From Sabethes cyaneus (lineage: Eukaryota > Arthropoda > Insecta > Diptera > Culicidae): 64,000 nucleotides of DNA. Below the pieces are notes generated by a model. It was not told the DNA's origin. It searched no databases and was given only the letters and a program-made list of their open reading frames with translations. This document shows, one piece after another, positions 23,797-34,281 of the stretch (the first letter of the stretch is position 1; each line of letters opens with the position of its first letter). The stretch spans positions 191,467,939-191,531,938 of the forward strand of contig NC_071355.1 of the NCBI RefSeq assembly GCF_943734655.1. Reading direction: 5' to 3'. The position numbers and the translations under genes are program-made.

Positions 23797-24093
23797 CACC
23801 AATGCTATTCAAATATAGGCCAATAAGCATTTAAGTCGCCTTAAATGCTATTTAAATGCTGTTTTGGCAAAATATACAGCTACTTTACTGATAATCTTCT
23901 TATAGTGCTGACAATGCTAATTTACATGAAGACATTTTTCCTTGATTCGTGAAGCCTTTCCAAAAAATCACCTGGCATCCCTGATGCCAATTTACAACAC
24001 TTATGCAGTCAAAAAGCTAACATACAATAACGTGCAGTATAAAATGCCAGATACGCTGATTTGCTGCTTACGTTAAGGCTTATTAGTTACCTG
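23797..24093. mobile_element. MITE copy 2 inside Helitron B
   Basis: Same body as 20342-20630 (GTCGCCTTAAATGCTATTTAA, then TTTTGGCAAAATATAC) and same right end TTACCTG at 24087-24093. The left terminus is eroded, and about 60 bp of different sequence replaces part of the middle (about 23925-23985). It occupies the same relative place in the Helitron as copy 1. Confidence 0.65.
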
Positions 24094-24589
24094 GAATGGG
24101 TAGTTTAATATACAAATTTGCAATTTTTCCTCACAGTAAAGTAGAAAACAACTCCCCTGTCCCTTCATTGCATAGCCAGAAAGCGGATAGTAATATTCGC
24201 CATGATTGTACAACATTACGCCGAATATTATTTTGCGAAAAACCTTAAGCGGAATGTACCATTTCACGGAAAACTTTTTTGTGGAAAGTACCATTTCGCG
24301 ATCCTCTCCTTACTCGCTGTCGCTCGTTCCAAGAAACCCAGGTAGATCTAGGAAAATAAATAAACCTAGACAGTGGTGATTTCTGCGGGGAGTTGCCTCC
24401 CCACAGTGGGTGGCGCTTCCGACGGCGGGTCGCCGGCAACACTCGCGGCCGTCTCGTCCAGAATGACTTTGTGGTCTTGTTATTGATTAATGTTTTATGG
24501 AAGAGTCTCGAATTTCTCGAGTTCGATTAGTTTTTGAGTTTCGCAAAAATTTCTGTTTTATTAGTACAAGAGTCCATATCCCCCTACCA

Positions 24590-25480
24590 CAGGGGTGAGA
24601 GATCTCTAACTATTATAAAATAAATTCAAGACTCAAAAATCTCCTACATGCTAAATTTGGTTCCATTGGCTTGATTAGAACTCAAATTATAAGGAAATTT
24701 GTATTTCATTTGTATGGGAGCCCCCTCTTAAAAGGGGGAGGGGTCGTAATTCACCATAGAAAAAAATTCTGCCATCTAAAACTCCCACATGCCAAATTTG
24801 GTTCCATTTGCTTGGTTAGTTCTCGAGATAAGAGGAAATATGCATTTCATTTGTATGGAAGCCCACCCTCTTAAAAGGGAGATGGGTCATAACTCGCTTT
24901 CTAAAGAGGAGAGGGGTCTCAATTCACCATAGAAAAAAAGTTGCCTCCAAAACCACTTACATGTCAAATTTGGTTCCATTTACTTGTTAAGTTCTCGAGT
25001 TAAGAGGAAATTTGTATTTCATTTGTATAGGAGCCCCCCCTCCTAAAGTGGAGAGAGGTCCTAATTCATCATAGAAAAAATTTTTGTCTCCAAAAACACA
25101 CACATGCCAAATTTGGTTCCATTGGCTTGCTTAGTTCTCGAGTTTTGAAGAAATTTGTATTTCATTTGTACAGGAGCCCCCCTCTTAAAGTGGGGAGGGG
25201 TCCTAATTCACCATAGAAAATTTTCTTGCCCTCGAAAACCTTCACATGCCAAATTTGGTTCCATTTGCCTGATTAGTTCTCGAGTTATGTGAAATTTGTA
25301 TGAAAGCCCCTCCTCTTAAAAGGGAAGAGGAGTTATAATTTCCCTTAGAAAGAGGGGAGGGGTCTCAATTTACCATAGAATAAATTTTTGTCACCGAAAA
25401 CACCCACATGCCAAATTTTGTTCTATTTGCTTGATTAGTTCTCGAGTTATGCAGAAATTTGTGTTTCATTTGTATGGGAG
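24590..25480 (-). repeat. Helitron internal tandem array, about 6 units
   Basis: Units of about 143 bp, each with CAAATTTGGTTCCATTTGCT, TTAGTTCTCGAGTTATGAGG and a GGAGCCCCCCTCTTAAA block. Confidence 0.75.
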
Positions 25481-25648
25481 CCCCCCCTCTAAGTGGGACC
25501 TAAAACCTTTCCTGGCCCCAAAAACCTCTACTTGCAAATTTTCACGCCGATTGGTTCAGTAGTTTTCGATTCTATAAGGAACATACGGACAGACAGACAG
25601 ACAGAAATCCTTTTTTATAGGTATAGATTATGTATATATACTGCAAAT

Positions 25649-25921
25649 TATAGTTACTATATATATAGTTCGGCGGATAGAAAACCAGGTGAATTGGCAT
25701 CCCTGATTTATGAAATTAAATTTGAAATTATGGTGAAATGTGCAGGTTTTTACGAAAAATAATCACTGGCGGGTGTTGAAAATGACTAGTTCTATGAAAA
25801 TAAAGTATATTTTTTTAACATTACTCCTGCATTTTGGATTTTGAAAAGCTTTTGGCTCCGCTTTTGACGTTTATATGGCTCCCGATTTTCTATCCGCCGA
25901 ACTATATATATAGTAACTATA
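25649..25921. mobile_element. 273-bp MITE with 8-bp target duplication, copy 1
   Basis: Terminal inverted repeats of about 30 bp start TATAGTTACTATATATATAG then TTCGGCGGATA. The flanking direct duplication CTGCAAAT is at 25641-25648 and 25922-25929. The duplication fits the nTnnnnAn pattern typical of hAT insertions; P-type elements also make 8-bp duplications. Non-coding, so mobilised in trans if at all. Confidence 0.85.
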
Positions 25922-26074
25922 CTGCAAATGGCATGTATACATGAAGACACGAATGATTACATGCATGGATACATGCTAATATCACTACAAAGAGACTTAC
26001 GTAGTCCTGCGTCATCTACATATGAGTAATTCTCACTGAAAATTGTCCAAGAAATCCGAAAAAATTATTAGTTT

Positions 26075-26945
26075 TTAGCGGCAGTGCTGCCAAATATTTT
26101 TTATTTCGATTTAAAAATTAAATTTGCATTTTTCTCTCAATGAGTACAATTTGATTTCAAAAATTTCATTTCCATCGTATTCGTCAGATTTTTTACATAA
26201 GAATCGCTCAAACCACGAGGTGTTCATTGTCGTTCCAGAGTTACAGCGATTTAAAGCAATCTACCCCCGATTTTTCATAAATAATTAAGAGTAAAATTAC
26301 ATTTCATTGAACCAGTGAGTCTCTATGCATTGCAAAAGCAATGTGCGGTACCGTGGAAGCATGTATACAGTATATAATAAGCTTATTCCTAACCGTGTTG
26401 CCAAATTTTCCGTTGTTCTCAGTATCACCCACACTAATTAGATCAATATTAGTATCATAGCAGCAACAAACAAACGAGGTAAAATCTAGAGGCTATCAGG
26501 GAGCTGAAAAACATTTCACAGTACTACAAGCAAATCGCTAGAATTTTTTACGCCATTTTAAACTTATATTTCCATAACTAGCGTTAACAATTATACGAAA
26601 AACTAAAAAGTTGGCAACACTGTTAAGAAAAAACTGCATTATCTACGGTATATATGCCTTTGCAATAACATAGAGTGTTTTTACATTGCTAAGAGAGTCA
26701 GTGCTTCAAGAAAATGTAATTTAACTATTGATTATTTATGAAAAATCACTGGTTTCTTTCTTCAAATTACTATAACTTTGGATCCGCGAAGAAAATCTCG
26801 TGGTTTTAAGCGATTCTTATGTGAAAAAAAATCTGAGAAATACGATGGAATTGAAAGTTTTGAAATCAAATTCTGCTCATTGAGAAAAAACTGCAAATTT
26901 AGTTTTTAAATCGAATTTAAAAATATTTGGCAGCACTGCCGCTAA
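26075..26945. mobile_element. 871-bp foldback element between two MITEs
   Basis: The left end TTAGCGGCAGTGCTGCCAAA (26075) and the right end, its complement (ending 26945), begin arms of roughly 380 bp that remain alignable inward. Paired landmarks include TAAGAATCGCTC/AAGCGATTCTTA and TTTTTCATAAATAAT/ATTATTTATGAAAAA. The centre is unpaired. There is no coding frame and no target duplication. Confidence 0.7.
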
Positions 26946-26959
26946 AGAGTGATTGTTAC

Positions 26960-27232
26960 CATAGTTACTATATATATAGTTCGGCGGATACAAAAATCGG
27001 GAGCCAAATAAACGTCAAAAGCGGAGCCAAACGTTTTTCAAAATTCGAATTGTGGGACTAATGTTAATAAACACACTTTATTTTCATAGAGCTAGTCATT
27101 TTCAACACCCACTAGCGATTATTTTCCGTAAAAACCTGCACATTTCTCCATCATTTCAAATTTAACTTCAAAAATCAGAGTTGCCAATTCGCCTGGTTTT
27201 CTATCCGCCGAACTATATATATAGTAACTATA
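26960..27232. mobile_element. 273-bp MITE with 8-bp target duplication, copy 2 (inverted)
   Basis: Reverse complement of copy 1, same length and roughly 90% identical by eye. It has its own flanking duplication ATTGTTAC at 26952-26959 and 27233-27240, again fitting nTnnnnAn. The different duplication shows an independent insertion. It lies seven bases beyond the right end of the foldback. Confidence 0.85.
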
Positions 27233-27240
27233 ATTGTTAC

Positions 27241-27699
27241 GGCAGAAAGCCGCATTGTAATATTCCCTTGCAGTTGGCTTCTATTGTAGAGTTGAATCTA
27301 GTAACAAAAGGCTATTGATCGTTCGACCGAACGTGATATATAGGAGCTATTTTTCTGATCATGGAAGAAATCTATTTTTACTACAAGTGTATAAAAGGCG
27401 ATAATAAAATGCAATCATTATTCAGTGCAGTAGCAGCCACCGCCGTTGGCAGATGGTTGCCGTCAGACAATCTAGCGTTTTATTTTACTGTGAAGAATCC
27501 AGTCCCGTTGGTAACCGACCCACCCTAACGACGATCATGAACAGAAATATTTTTTTCGGATTTCTTGGACAATTTCCTTCCGAAACATGATAAAATAGTC
27601 TTTCTAAATCTAGTACTTCCAGAGTTATGAGCAAAGGAAAATAAGAGGATTTGACAAATACGTGTCTTTTCATTAAAAATTGTCCAAACTTATAAGTAA
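27241..27699. other. Unassigned; possible promoter-like segment
   Basis: Contains GTATAAAAGGCGATAATAAA near 27390, a TATA-like box close to a polyadenylation-like AATAAA. This could be an LTR scrap but has no paired LTR. A 24-bp inverted match (GGATTTCTTGGACAATTT, about 27560) pairs with 26040-26065. Confidence 0.3.
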
Positions 27700-27945
27700 T
27701 CACTCTCGACTCCCAACGCATCTGAGACGAAATCGAATAATACAGGATGATCTATGCGAATGTGGAAGAGGCCCAGCTGATCCCGACCACCTGTTATTTA
27801 CGTGTTCAAAATATGAAACCCAGAGGGAAAATATTTGGCGAGCGTTCATGTAAAGACGGATCCCACCGGATCTGCATCGAATCCTGAAGGAAAAAGATAC
27901 ATACCTATTAACAGCGATTACAAGTTTCTTTATAGAATGTAATAT
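27700..27945 (+). pseudogene. LINE ORF2 C-terminal zinc-finger tail
   Basis: The frame reads RRNRIIQDDLCECGRGPADP then DHLLFTCSKYE. This is a CX1-CX8-11-HX5C-type knuckle of the kind (CECG-DPDHLLF-C) found at the C-terminus of R1/I-like LINE ORF2 proteins. It runs on to ILKEKDTYLLTAITSFF before a stop. The reverse transcriptase and endonuclease are absent, so this is a 5'-truncated relic, as is usual for LINE copies. Confidence 0.65.
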
Positions 27946-28189
27946 AGATTTGTAGAATGTAGAAATAGTTTTATATCCGATACCACTTGGCACAGCTATG
28001 TTTAAAGTAAAGCCATTGTTTTTAGTAAATAAAAAAAATGGAGGTACTCCCATTAATCGAGGGAACGTCCAAACGGCACTATCCTAGATTTTTTTGCTTG
28101 CTGACCTGAAACGAACAATCTGACAAAATTTGGTTCAAATCCGAGAAGGTCGATTCAAGTTTGTACTTTTTCTCGGTCACGTGGAATGC

Positions 28190-29337
28190 CCCATTAGCAT
28201 TTTGACTGCATAGCTGTTTGAATTCACAATTACATTTAAATTCTTATTGTCGGTAATTAGCTGCAAAAATGCATTTTCCGCACTATAAGAGGGTTAACAG
28301 TAAAGTAGCCGCATATTTTGCCAAAATAGTTTTTATGTACCGTCATCCGGGGATACTTGAAACACCGGGGTTAATTGGAACACTTCGGCGCATCGCGCTT
28401 TTGACAGCTCTAACGCATTTGTTTGTCAACATAACCATTTGTACCCAATGCTATTTTAAAGAAGGGACGTTTACCTATTGTTTAGTTAAGTTTAATCCAT
28501 TACATCATTGTTTTGCTTGTTTTTATACAATTGGAAAGTAATTTCACTTTCAGAGTAGGAAAAATGGATGTGCAAAGCTGCGTCAGTTCATTGACATGGA
28601 ATTATATTTTATGGTTTGGTTCCTGTATACAATAAGTGCATCATATAAGCTAACAAATAGTAACTTTGAGCTTTGTTTATATTTTTAACTTGGAGAAGAA
28701 ACGATGAATTCGTGTTGTTACTTCCAATATGGCGCTGAAGAAAAATTATCGTAATAACCAGTATGTACAAAGTAAGTTTGCATTTGTACGATGTTATTTT
28801 GTCTAACACCATCTTCAGAAAAATTAAAATTGTGAAAACTTCCACGTGTCTTGAAACGTAAATTTGAAGTTCGCCGGCATGCTGGATTTTCACCGAATAT
28901 CTTTAAAAAAGCGATAGACGAAATTGGGAAACAAAAAACGCCTCCAATATATCTTGTTTTACTACAAATACATTCAAAATATCAAAAAATAGTCATTCGC
29001 GGTTTGAAATCAGATATAAAATCATAAGAAGGGCAAAATCAGAAAAGTGTTGCAAATAGCCCCGTTTACTGGGTAACTTGCAACACCCCTATTTTCGGTT
29101 CATTCTACAAATTCATTTAGTTTATATTTTTTCGCATAATCATAAATCAAAAGTACTGACCACTATACAAGTTTTGGCTACTTACACTTAGACCTAAACG
29201 GTATATTTCGAAAGTTATACTAAGTCAAAGTTCAAAAGTGTTGCAAGTATCCCCGGATGAGGGTTACATTTAAGGCGACTTAAATGCTTATGGTCTTACA
29301 TTTAAATTGCATTGGTAATGCTTACTGGTTATCTGGG
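28190..29337. mobile_element. MITE copy 3, inverted and split
   Basis: Reverse-complement match to 20342-20630, including GGTAATTAGCTGCAAAAATGC, TTTTGCCAAAATAG and a right end TAATGCTTACTGGTTATCTGG. It is interrupted by the element at 28340-29264. The left terminus is missing. Confidence 0.65.
28340..29264. mobile_element. 925-bp TIR element with TA target
   Basis: Ends CCGTCATCCGGGGATACTTG and (complement) ACCCTCATCCGGGGATACTT match at about 18 of 20. They are flanked by TA on both sides (28338-28339 and 29265-29266), as for Tc1/mariner-type insertion. There is no transposase frame. A reverse partial match, CAACACCCCTATTTTCGG, lies internally. It is inserted in MITE copy 3. Confidence 0.7.
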
Positions 29338-32300
29338 TATGTTACCACGAAGCCCATAAGAGCAAACCAGAACGAGGCAAAATGGATTGTTTTCGAATCA
29401 TTCCTGCTTGTCATTGCTGATCTGCTAAAACCAATATATGCCTCAATCTATCAATTATCGACTGATTTTCTGCCCTTCCCCTAGGCAACACTTTGCCACG
29501 CAATCGTTTTCTCATCAGCTGAAAAATGTATCCCTGCCAGCCAGCATGTCCTAGGGTTTATTGTATGCACACACGCTGGCCCGTCCGTCGCTATATTGGA
29601 TTGCTTTTCCCAGAATTCATTTTTGTACGGTCATGGTCACGGCAGCCGACGCAGTAAATTTAGAATATGGAGCTAGTCAACAGACCGTACAGCCTCAACA
29701 GCTTTGGCGCAACAGTAACGACAGCAAATGAAAAAAAAAAACGAAAAAAAATCAGGAAGCACCCTCCCGGGAATGTTGCGCACACGATATCGCTACTGAA
29801 CAGCACCAGAAAGGGACCTTTCATTTGCACCGGTATTTTTTGACGAGCAAAAAAACCGAAAAATTTAAAACGGAAACCCGTCCGCTGGCAGTATGGGTTT
29901 TTGGGCACATCATGATGGAGATGAGCCGAAAACTATGTGCCTCTCTAACTGGCGCAAAAAAAAATGCTGTCACACTGACTGAAGAGGATGGGCCTTGGAG
30001 AAAGTGTCTGTCATTGTGTGACTTTGTGTTGCAACATACGGTTTTCAAAGGAAATTAGTGGTATGAAGTGAGTGCGGTAGTGTTAGAACGTGCTGACCCG
30101 GGGTTATTTTGAGATTCAAGGCAAGCGGTAGATTTTATGCCGAACTGGTGTTTGTTGTTTGTTATTACTCAGGAAAATTTTGCTTGTAATTTTAAAAGTA
30201 TTTCCGCATGGTGTGCTGGATTTAAAATTGTATTAATGAATTGCGTTTTAATTTGTACGGTAATCCCACGTGGATCCTAAGATAGAACAAGATCATATTT
30301 CTACTCGTTTATTTCTAATATGACCAAAATCAATCATGACTCAATTTGACGTTTCGTGAGTTCAATTTGATTTTGTTATTCTAATGAAGTTTGCAAGTAG
30401 TATCAAAATAAACCGAGCCTAAGGAAAATGATTTTAAAATTCGTAGGCCCAGGAATAAATTTCAATACAACATCAGTCTTTAATATTTCATGGACTTTTA
30501 CTCCAGCCATATTAAATTGTTTTTTTACGTAGTGCACATCCTATTCGCCCCCTTCATTCGTGATAAAGCACTAATTCTTTTCAAATAATCCAATATTGCA
30601 GCGTTTTATTTAATCCCAGCTTACCTTAACAGATGGAAAGACCATTAGTGTACTATCTCCCAAGGATCTCCTGCCCCGCGGTACAAATGAAGAAATTCAA
30701 ATCCACTAGGAAATATCTTCCCGGAATCTCAGGCTTTGTTTGCGGAGCCATCTAAAACACAAAAAGGACTCATTAGCTTCCAACCGGCATTTTTGGGCGT
30801 TCCGTTCCATTACTATGGTGCTTCGTTTTCATTACGTAAATCTTTATTTCGCAGCCCAGATGCTTTGTTTCAGCCATTGCGATTTCCATTCCACTCAAGC
30901 AAATAGCGTCAACGGGTCCGGTTGGGATGCCTTTCGCTTAATTGGGGGACAAATTGAAACGAACCTGAATGAAGCAACATTTTCAGTTAGTTTACGCTTT
31001 AAAACTTCATCAGATTTTTCATTAAATGACTCACAGTTTCTAATTAATTCAACATGCACATACATTTGCAACATTTTCCATACGGTTGATGGCGACAAAC
31101 AGTTCCAAGCCACTTGTTCAGTTCTCCCCCCTAAACCACTTGACTCAATTTCTATGCTGTCTCAGAACAGAACAATGCCTTGAACTAAACAACACGTTCA
31201 ACAAACAGCTCTGCTAAGGAATTCATTGCCCTGTCAGCTGCATTCCGTGCTCCTTTGATGTTACCGCAATTTCACTGCATTTGCAATTGTGGCTTTCAAT
31301 CTAGAACAATCATTCAACTTAAACAAGTTTGCGAGCAGCGGAAAGTTTTCTCCCGCTGAAATAGTAGTTTATTCACAATTTAGAAAAAAAACTTTAACAA
31401 AAAATAATAAACCCTAACTAATCGCATTACCCTACAAGCAAGATTTGACTCTGGAGAAAAGAAAACTTATGGTAGGTACAGCAAAACGCTGTCGCAATAC
31501 ACTTTCTTGTATTCCTCGACCTATAAAAGGAGGAAGAAAAATAAAATTTACATTAAACACCAACTGAGAAAGCTCCTGCAAATAACCAGCAGCTGGTGAA
31601 GGTACTTTGGGGTGGGCGGTCGGTAGGTACTCCCGACTACAACAACCGGACTACTACAACCGGATAGAACCATCTGCCACGCGGGAGGCTGGACGGTCTG
31701 TGCTGTGTAGGTGGCTGGCTGTGGCTGCTCATCGTGTTTTCATTTTTCCGTTTCGCTAAACGAAAACACGGAAAGTGTGCCTCTGTCGGTGTGCGATGCA
31801 ACATGAGGCTGCGCTGCGCTGCGCTGGCTGGTTGCTATCTTAGCGTATCCTGCCGCTCTACCCGAACCCGCGCTGCTCGGCTCTGAAGTAGGCGGCTAGC
31901 ATTACTCCGAAAAGTGTAATTAGACCGTTGCAAGTTTATGCACTCTTCAGGATGTTTAAACTGGTTTTCCCGGTCCAGTTAACGCAAGGACAGGAGTGGT
32001 GCACTCGGTAAAATTAAAGCTGTCGGCGAGTGAAGACAAAGTAACTACCACTCGAGCCACTTTCTTTGTTTGGCATTGATTTTGTTAGATGTTTCCATGT
32101 TCAAGATAAAAATATCAAGTTTTCAGTAACATAATATTTTGAATTAAACAGTATCATCCTAATCGTCTGCTCTCATTCTTTACTACAAAGAAAAATAAAA
32201 TGAGAAACAGGGACCCCACTTGAGGTGAATCATAATTTGCCATTGTAATGTCAGGTCAAGGGTCAACTGCTAGTCACACCTCACACGCTAATTCTAATGA

Positions 32301-33655
32301 ATGGTAATTATAATTTGAGCTGGTAATAACTATATATGTATATGTGAAGCCGAACAATTCAAGGAATTAAAATGTCGTTTGATAGGTCAAGGCAATCACG
32401 CTCGTCGAAAGCCTGCCGTAGTTTATTATAATGTAACTGGACTTTGGCTTCATACAAACGCAATAATAAATCATCGTAAATCATCTTTTCTTGGAAGGCG
32501 CTTTCAAACTGTTGGTTTTTTCATATTTTTATACAAAAAGTGCTCCCGAACTATTAACCAACAATATGCAACAGAGTTAAATGTTTAGAATTTTACCATT
32601 GTTTTGGGAAAATCTTACAGATATATCCTTTTGTACCCTAGACCACACACTTTCCTTGGTTCATTGCTTTGCGTGCTGTGTGGCAAGTGTCAGTATCTTT
32701 GGCTCGAGTAGCACGTTTTTCAAAATTCTTTTAAGGTGAAATTAGTCGTCATCGATTCTGCCAATTTCAAAAGCAGTTTTTTTGTTTGAAATAAAAATTC
32801 TGTTTATGAAAATGTATTCACTGTGTTTAGATTGACAGGAAGAATGCAGTATTTACATTTTTATAAACAGAACCCCGCTTTTGCGCCCAAAACTGCTTCC
32901 TAAATTGGGCTTTCCAACGATAAGTTTATGACTGCTAATTTCTCGTTAACTACAAGGTCGTCAGAGTCCATTTATGGCAGTCAGTATGGCACCGAACCCT
33001 TCCCTTCCCTTCTTCAGTGTACCAACATGCTCCCATAGACTCGGGAAACCATCCCCAAAAAATAAAATTAGTTCAACTAACCTGCTAGCCGTAATAAGAT
33101 CTTACAACTCGAAGCACTAAACATTGCATTCTATAGGTTCCATTACTTTTTGGGGCATAAATTACACTAATTATTGAGGTTTCTGCCTACTTAAAATTCA
33201 ACACTATATTTTCACTTTTTCGCCGTCGATTTTTCATTAATTTTTTTCGGCCGTTCCCGCGAAACTTAACTTGAGGCATAGAAAACTTTAACTTACCGCC
33301 CGAACAGTTATTTGGCAAGATATTATAATGATTTTGCCCAAACTGTTCACTTGAATTGATAAGAAAAATGTTACTTCGTTTCGATTGCAATTCCGAATCC
33401 ACGACCGTCGTTGTTGTACGTTACCAAGGGAACGGACGTATATATGGAGTGATGCCAACATAAACATTTGAGTATGAAATTGACCAATTATTTTCACTAT
33501 TACATTAAGGGTCATAGAGTGTCGATAATACACTCGATAAAATTCACTGATAATAAAATTTTTAACAACATTTTATGTGATAGAATTACTGTCGGATCTA
33601 GTTCAACAGCAAAAATACGCGATTCTGCGTTTCATAATTGCTCATAACAAATTAT
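29338..33655. other. No supported gene; unassigned 4.3 kb
   Basis: Open frames up to 147 aa (30740-31183) carry no recognised domain. The 31600-31900 part is GC-rich, with short tandem motifs (GCGCT near 31810) and could be regulatory or exonic, but no splice-consistent coding frame was found. Confidence 0.4.
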
Positions 33656-33659
33656 TACT

Positions 33660-33745
33660 ACTACTAGCAATCCTGTTCCTGTTTGGCGTAATGCAATGTT
33701 GCTTCATCCGGCCAAAACACGTATTGTCCATCTGCATGCCCTCAC
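33660..33745 (-). pseudogene. Mariner-type transposase catalytic scrap
   Basis: The minus strand reads YVFWPDEATLHYAKQE, the block around the second catalytic Asp of IS630/Tc1/mariner transposases (FWPDLASCHYAK). Only about 25 codons remain. The neighbouring bases resemble the relic at 47.7 kb, so both probably come from one family. Confidence 0.65.
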
Positions 33746-33799
33746 TTATTATTGCTTGTCCTTTTATATCATCAGCGTTGTAAGCAGGCTACAAAAGGA

Positions 33800-34267
33800 A
33801 CTTGGTTAACTTGAGTGATAACAACGAAAAAGAACTCAAGGAAGCATTAGCTCAGGACAATTCCATCATGAGTGATATTAGCCATTTTAAATTACGTAAA
33901 TGCTATGCCGTGACAAAAGGAAACCGTCAAAAGTACGATGCGATTTTCGAAGTGGATGCAGTAACGTATCATAAAATTATGGCACAGTATTCGAGTATTC
34001 GATGGGTTGGATGTGTTGAGATGTTATAAATGCTGCGGCTATAATCACAAAGGGGCAGATTGTACAGAAAATAAAGAAATATGTCCACGGTGCGCCGGTT
34101 CCCATTCCGTCAAACAGTGTGAATCTACAGTGCTCAGATGTGCGAATTGTGCTAAAATTAAAAACGTAAATCCTGCTACTATTAATCATGCGGCATGGAG
34201 TGAAAAATGTCCTGTTTATGAAAGTCTTAAGAATAAAAAGAAGAAAACCATAGACTACAGTATATAG
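33800..34267 (+). pseudogene. LINE ORF1 C-terminal part with three zinc knuckles
   Basis: Two overlapping frames joined by a frameshift near 34005. The first (33802-34029) has FKLRKCYAVTKGNRQKYDAI, the region before the knuckles. The second carries CX2CX4HX4C (CYKCCGYNHKGADC), CX2CX3HX4C (CPRCAGSHSVKQC) and a third CANC-H-C knuckle (about 34010-34215). Such ORF1 proteins bind the LINE RNA and form the ribonucleoprotein. The stop at 34266-34268 is followed closely by the ORF2 endonuclease frame. The N-terminal half is missing or unrecognised. Confidence 0.8.
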
Positions 34268-34281
34268 CAATCAGGTATCGA

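Larger units (their letters stand above)
23712..25627 (-). mobile_element. Helitron-like element B, complete
   Basis: Read on the minus strand it begins TCTATACCTATAAAA at 25627, followed by a short CTGT microsatellite, and ends CGGGTCAGCTAG at 23712. It sits between A and T, the Helitron insertion rule (5'-TC to CTRR-3', A^T target, no duplication). It contains about six imperfect 143-bp tandem units (about 24590-25480) with GGGGAGGGG/CCCCTCC tracts. A MITE is at 23797-24093. No Rep-helicase frame, so it is non-autonomous. Confidence 0.75.

Noticed and set aside
30740..31183. 147-aa plus-strand open frame
   Set aside because: No recognisable domain, an opposite-strand frame inside it, and composition like its surroundings; insufficient support for a gene.
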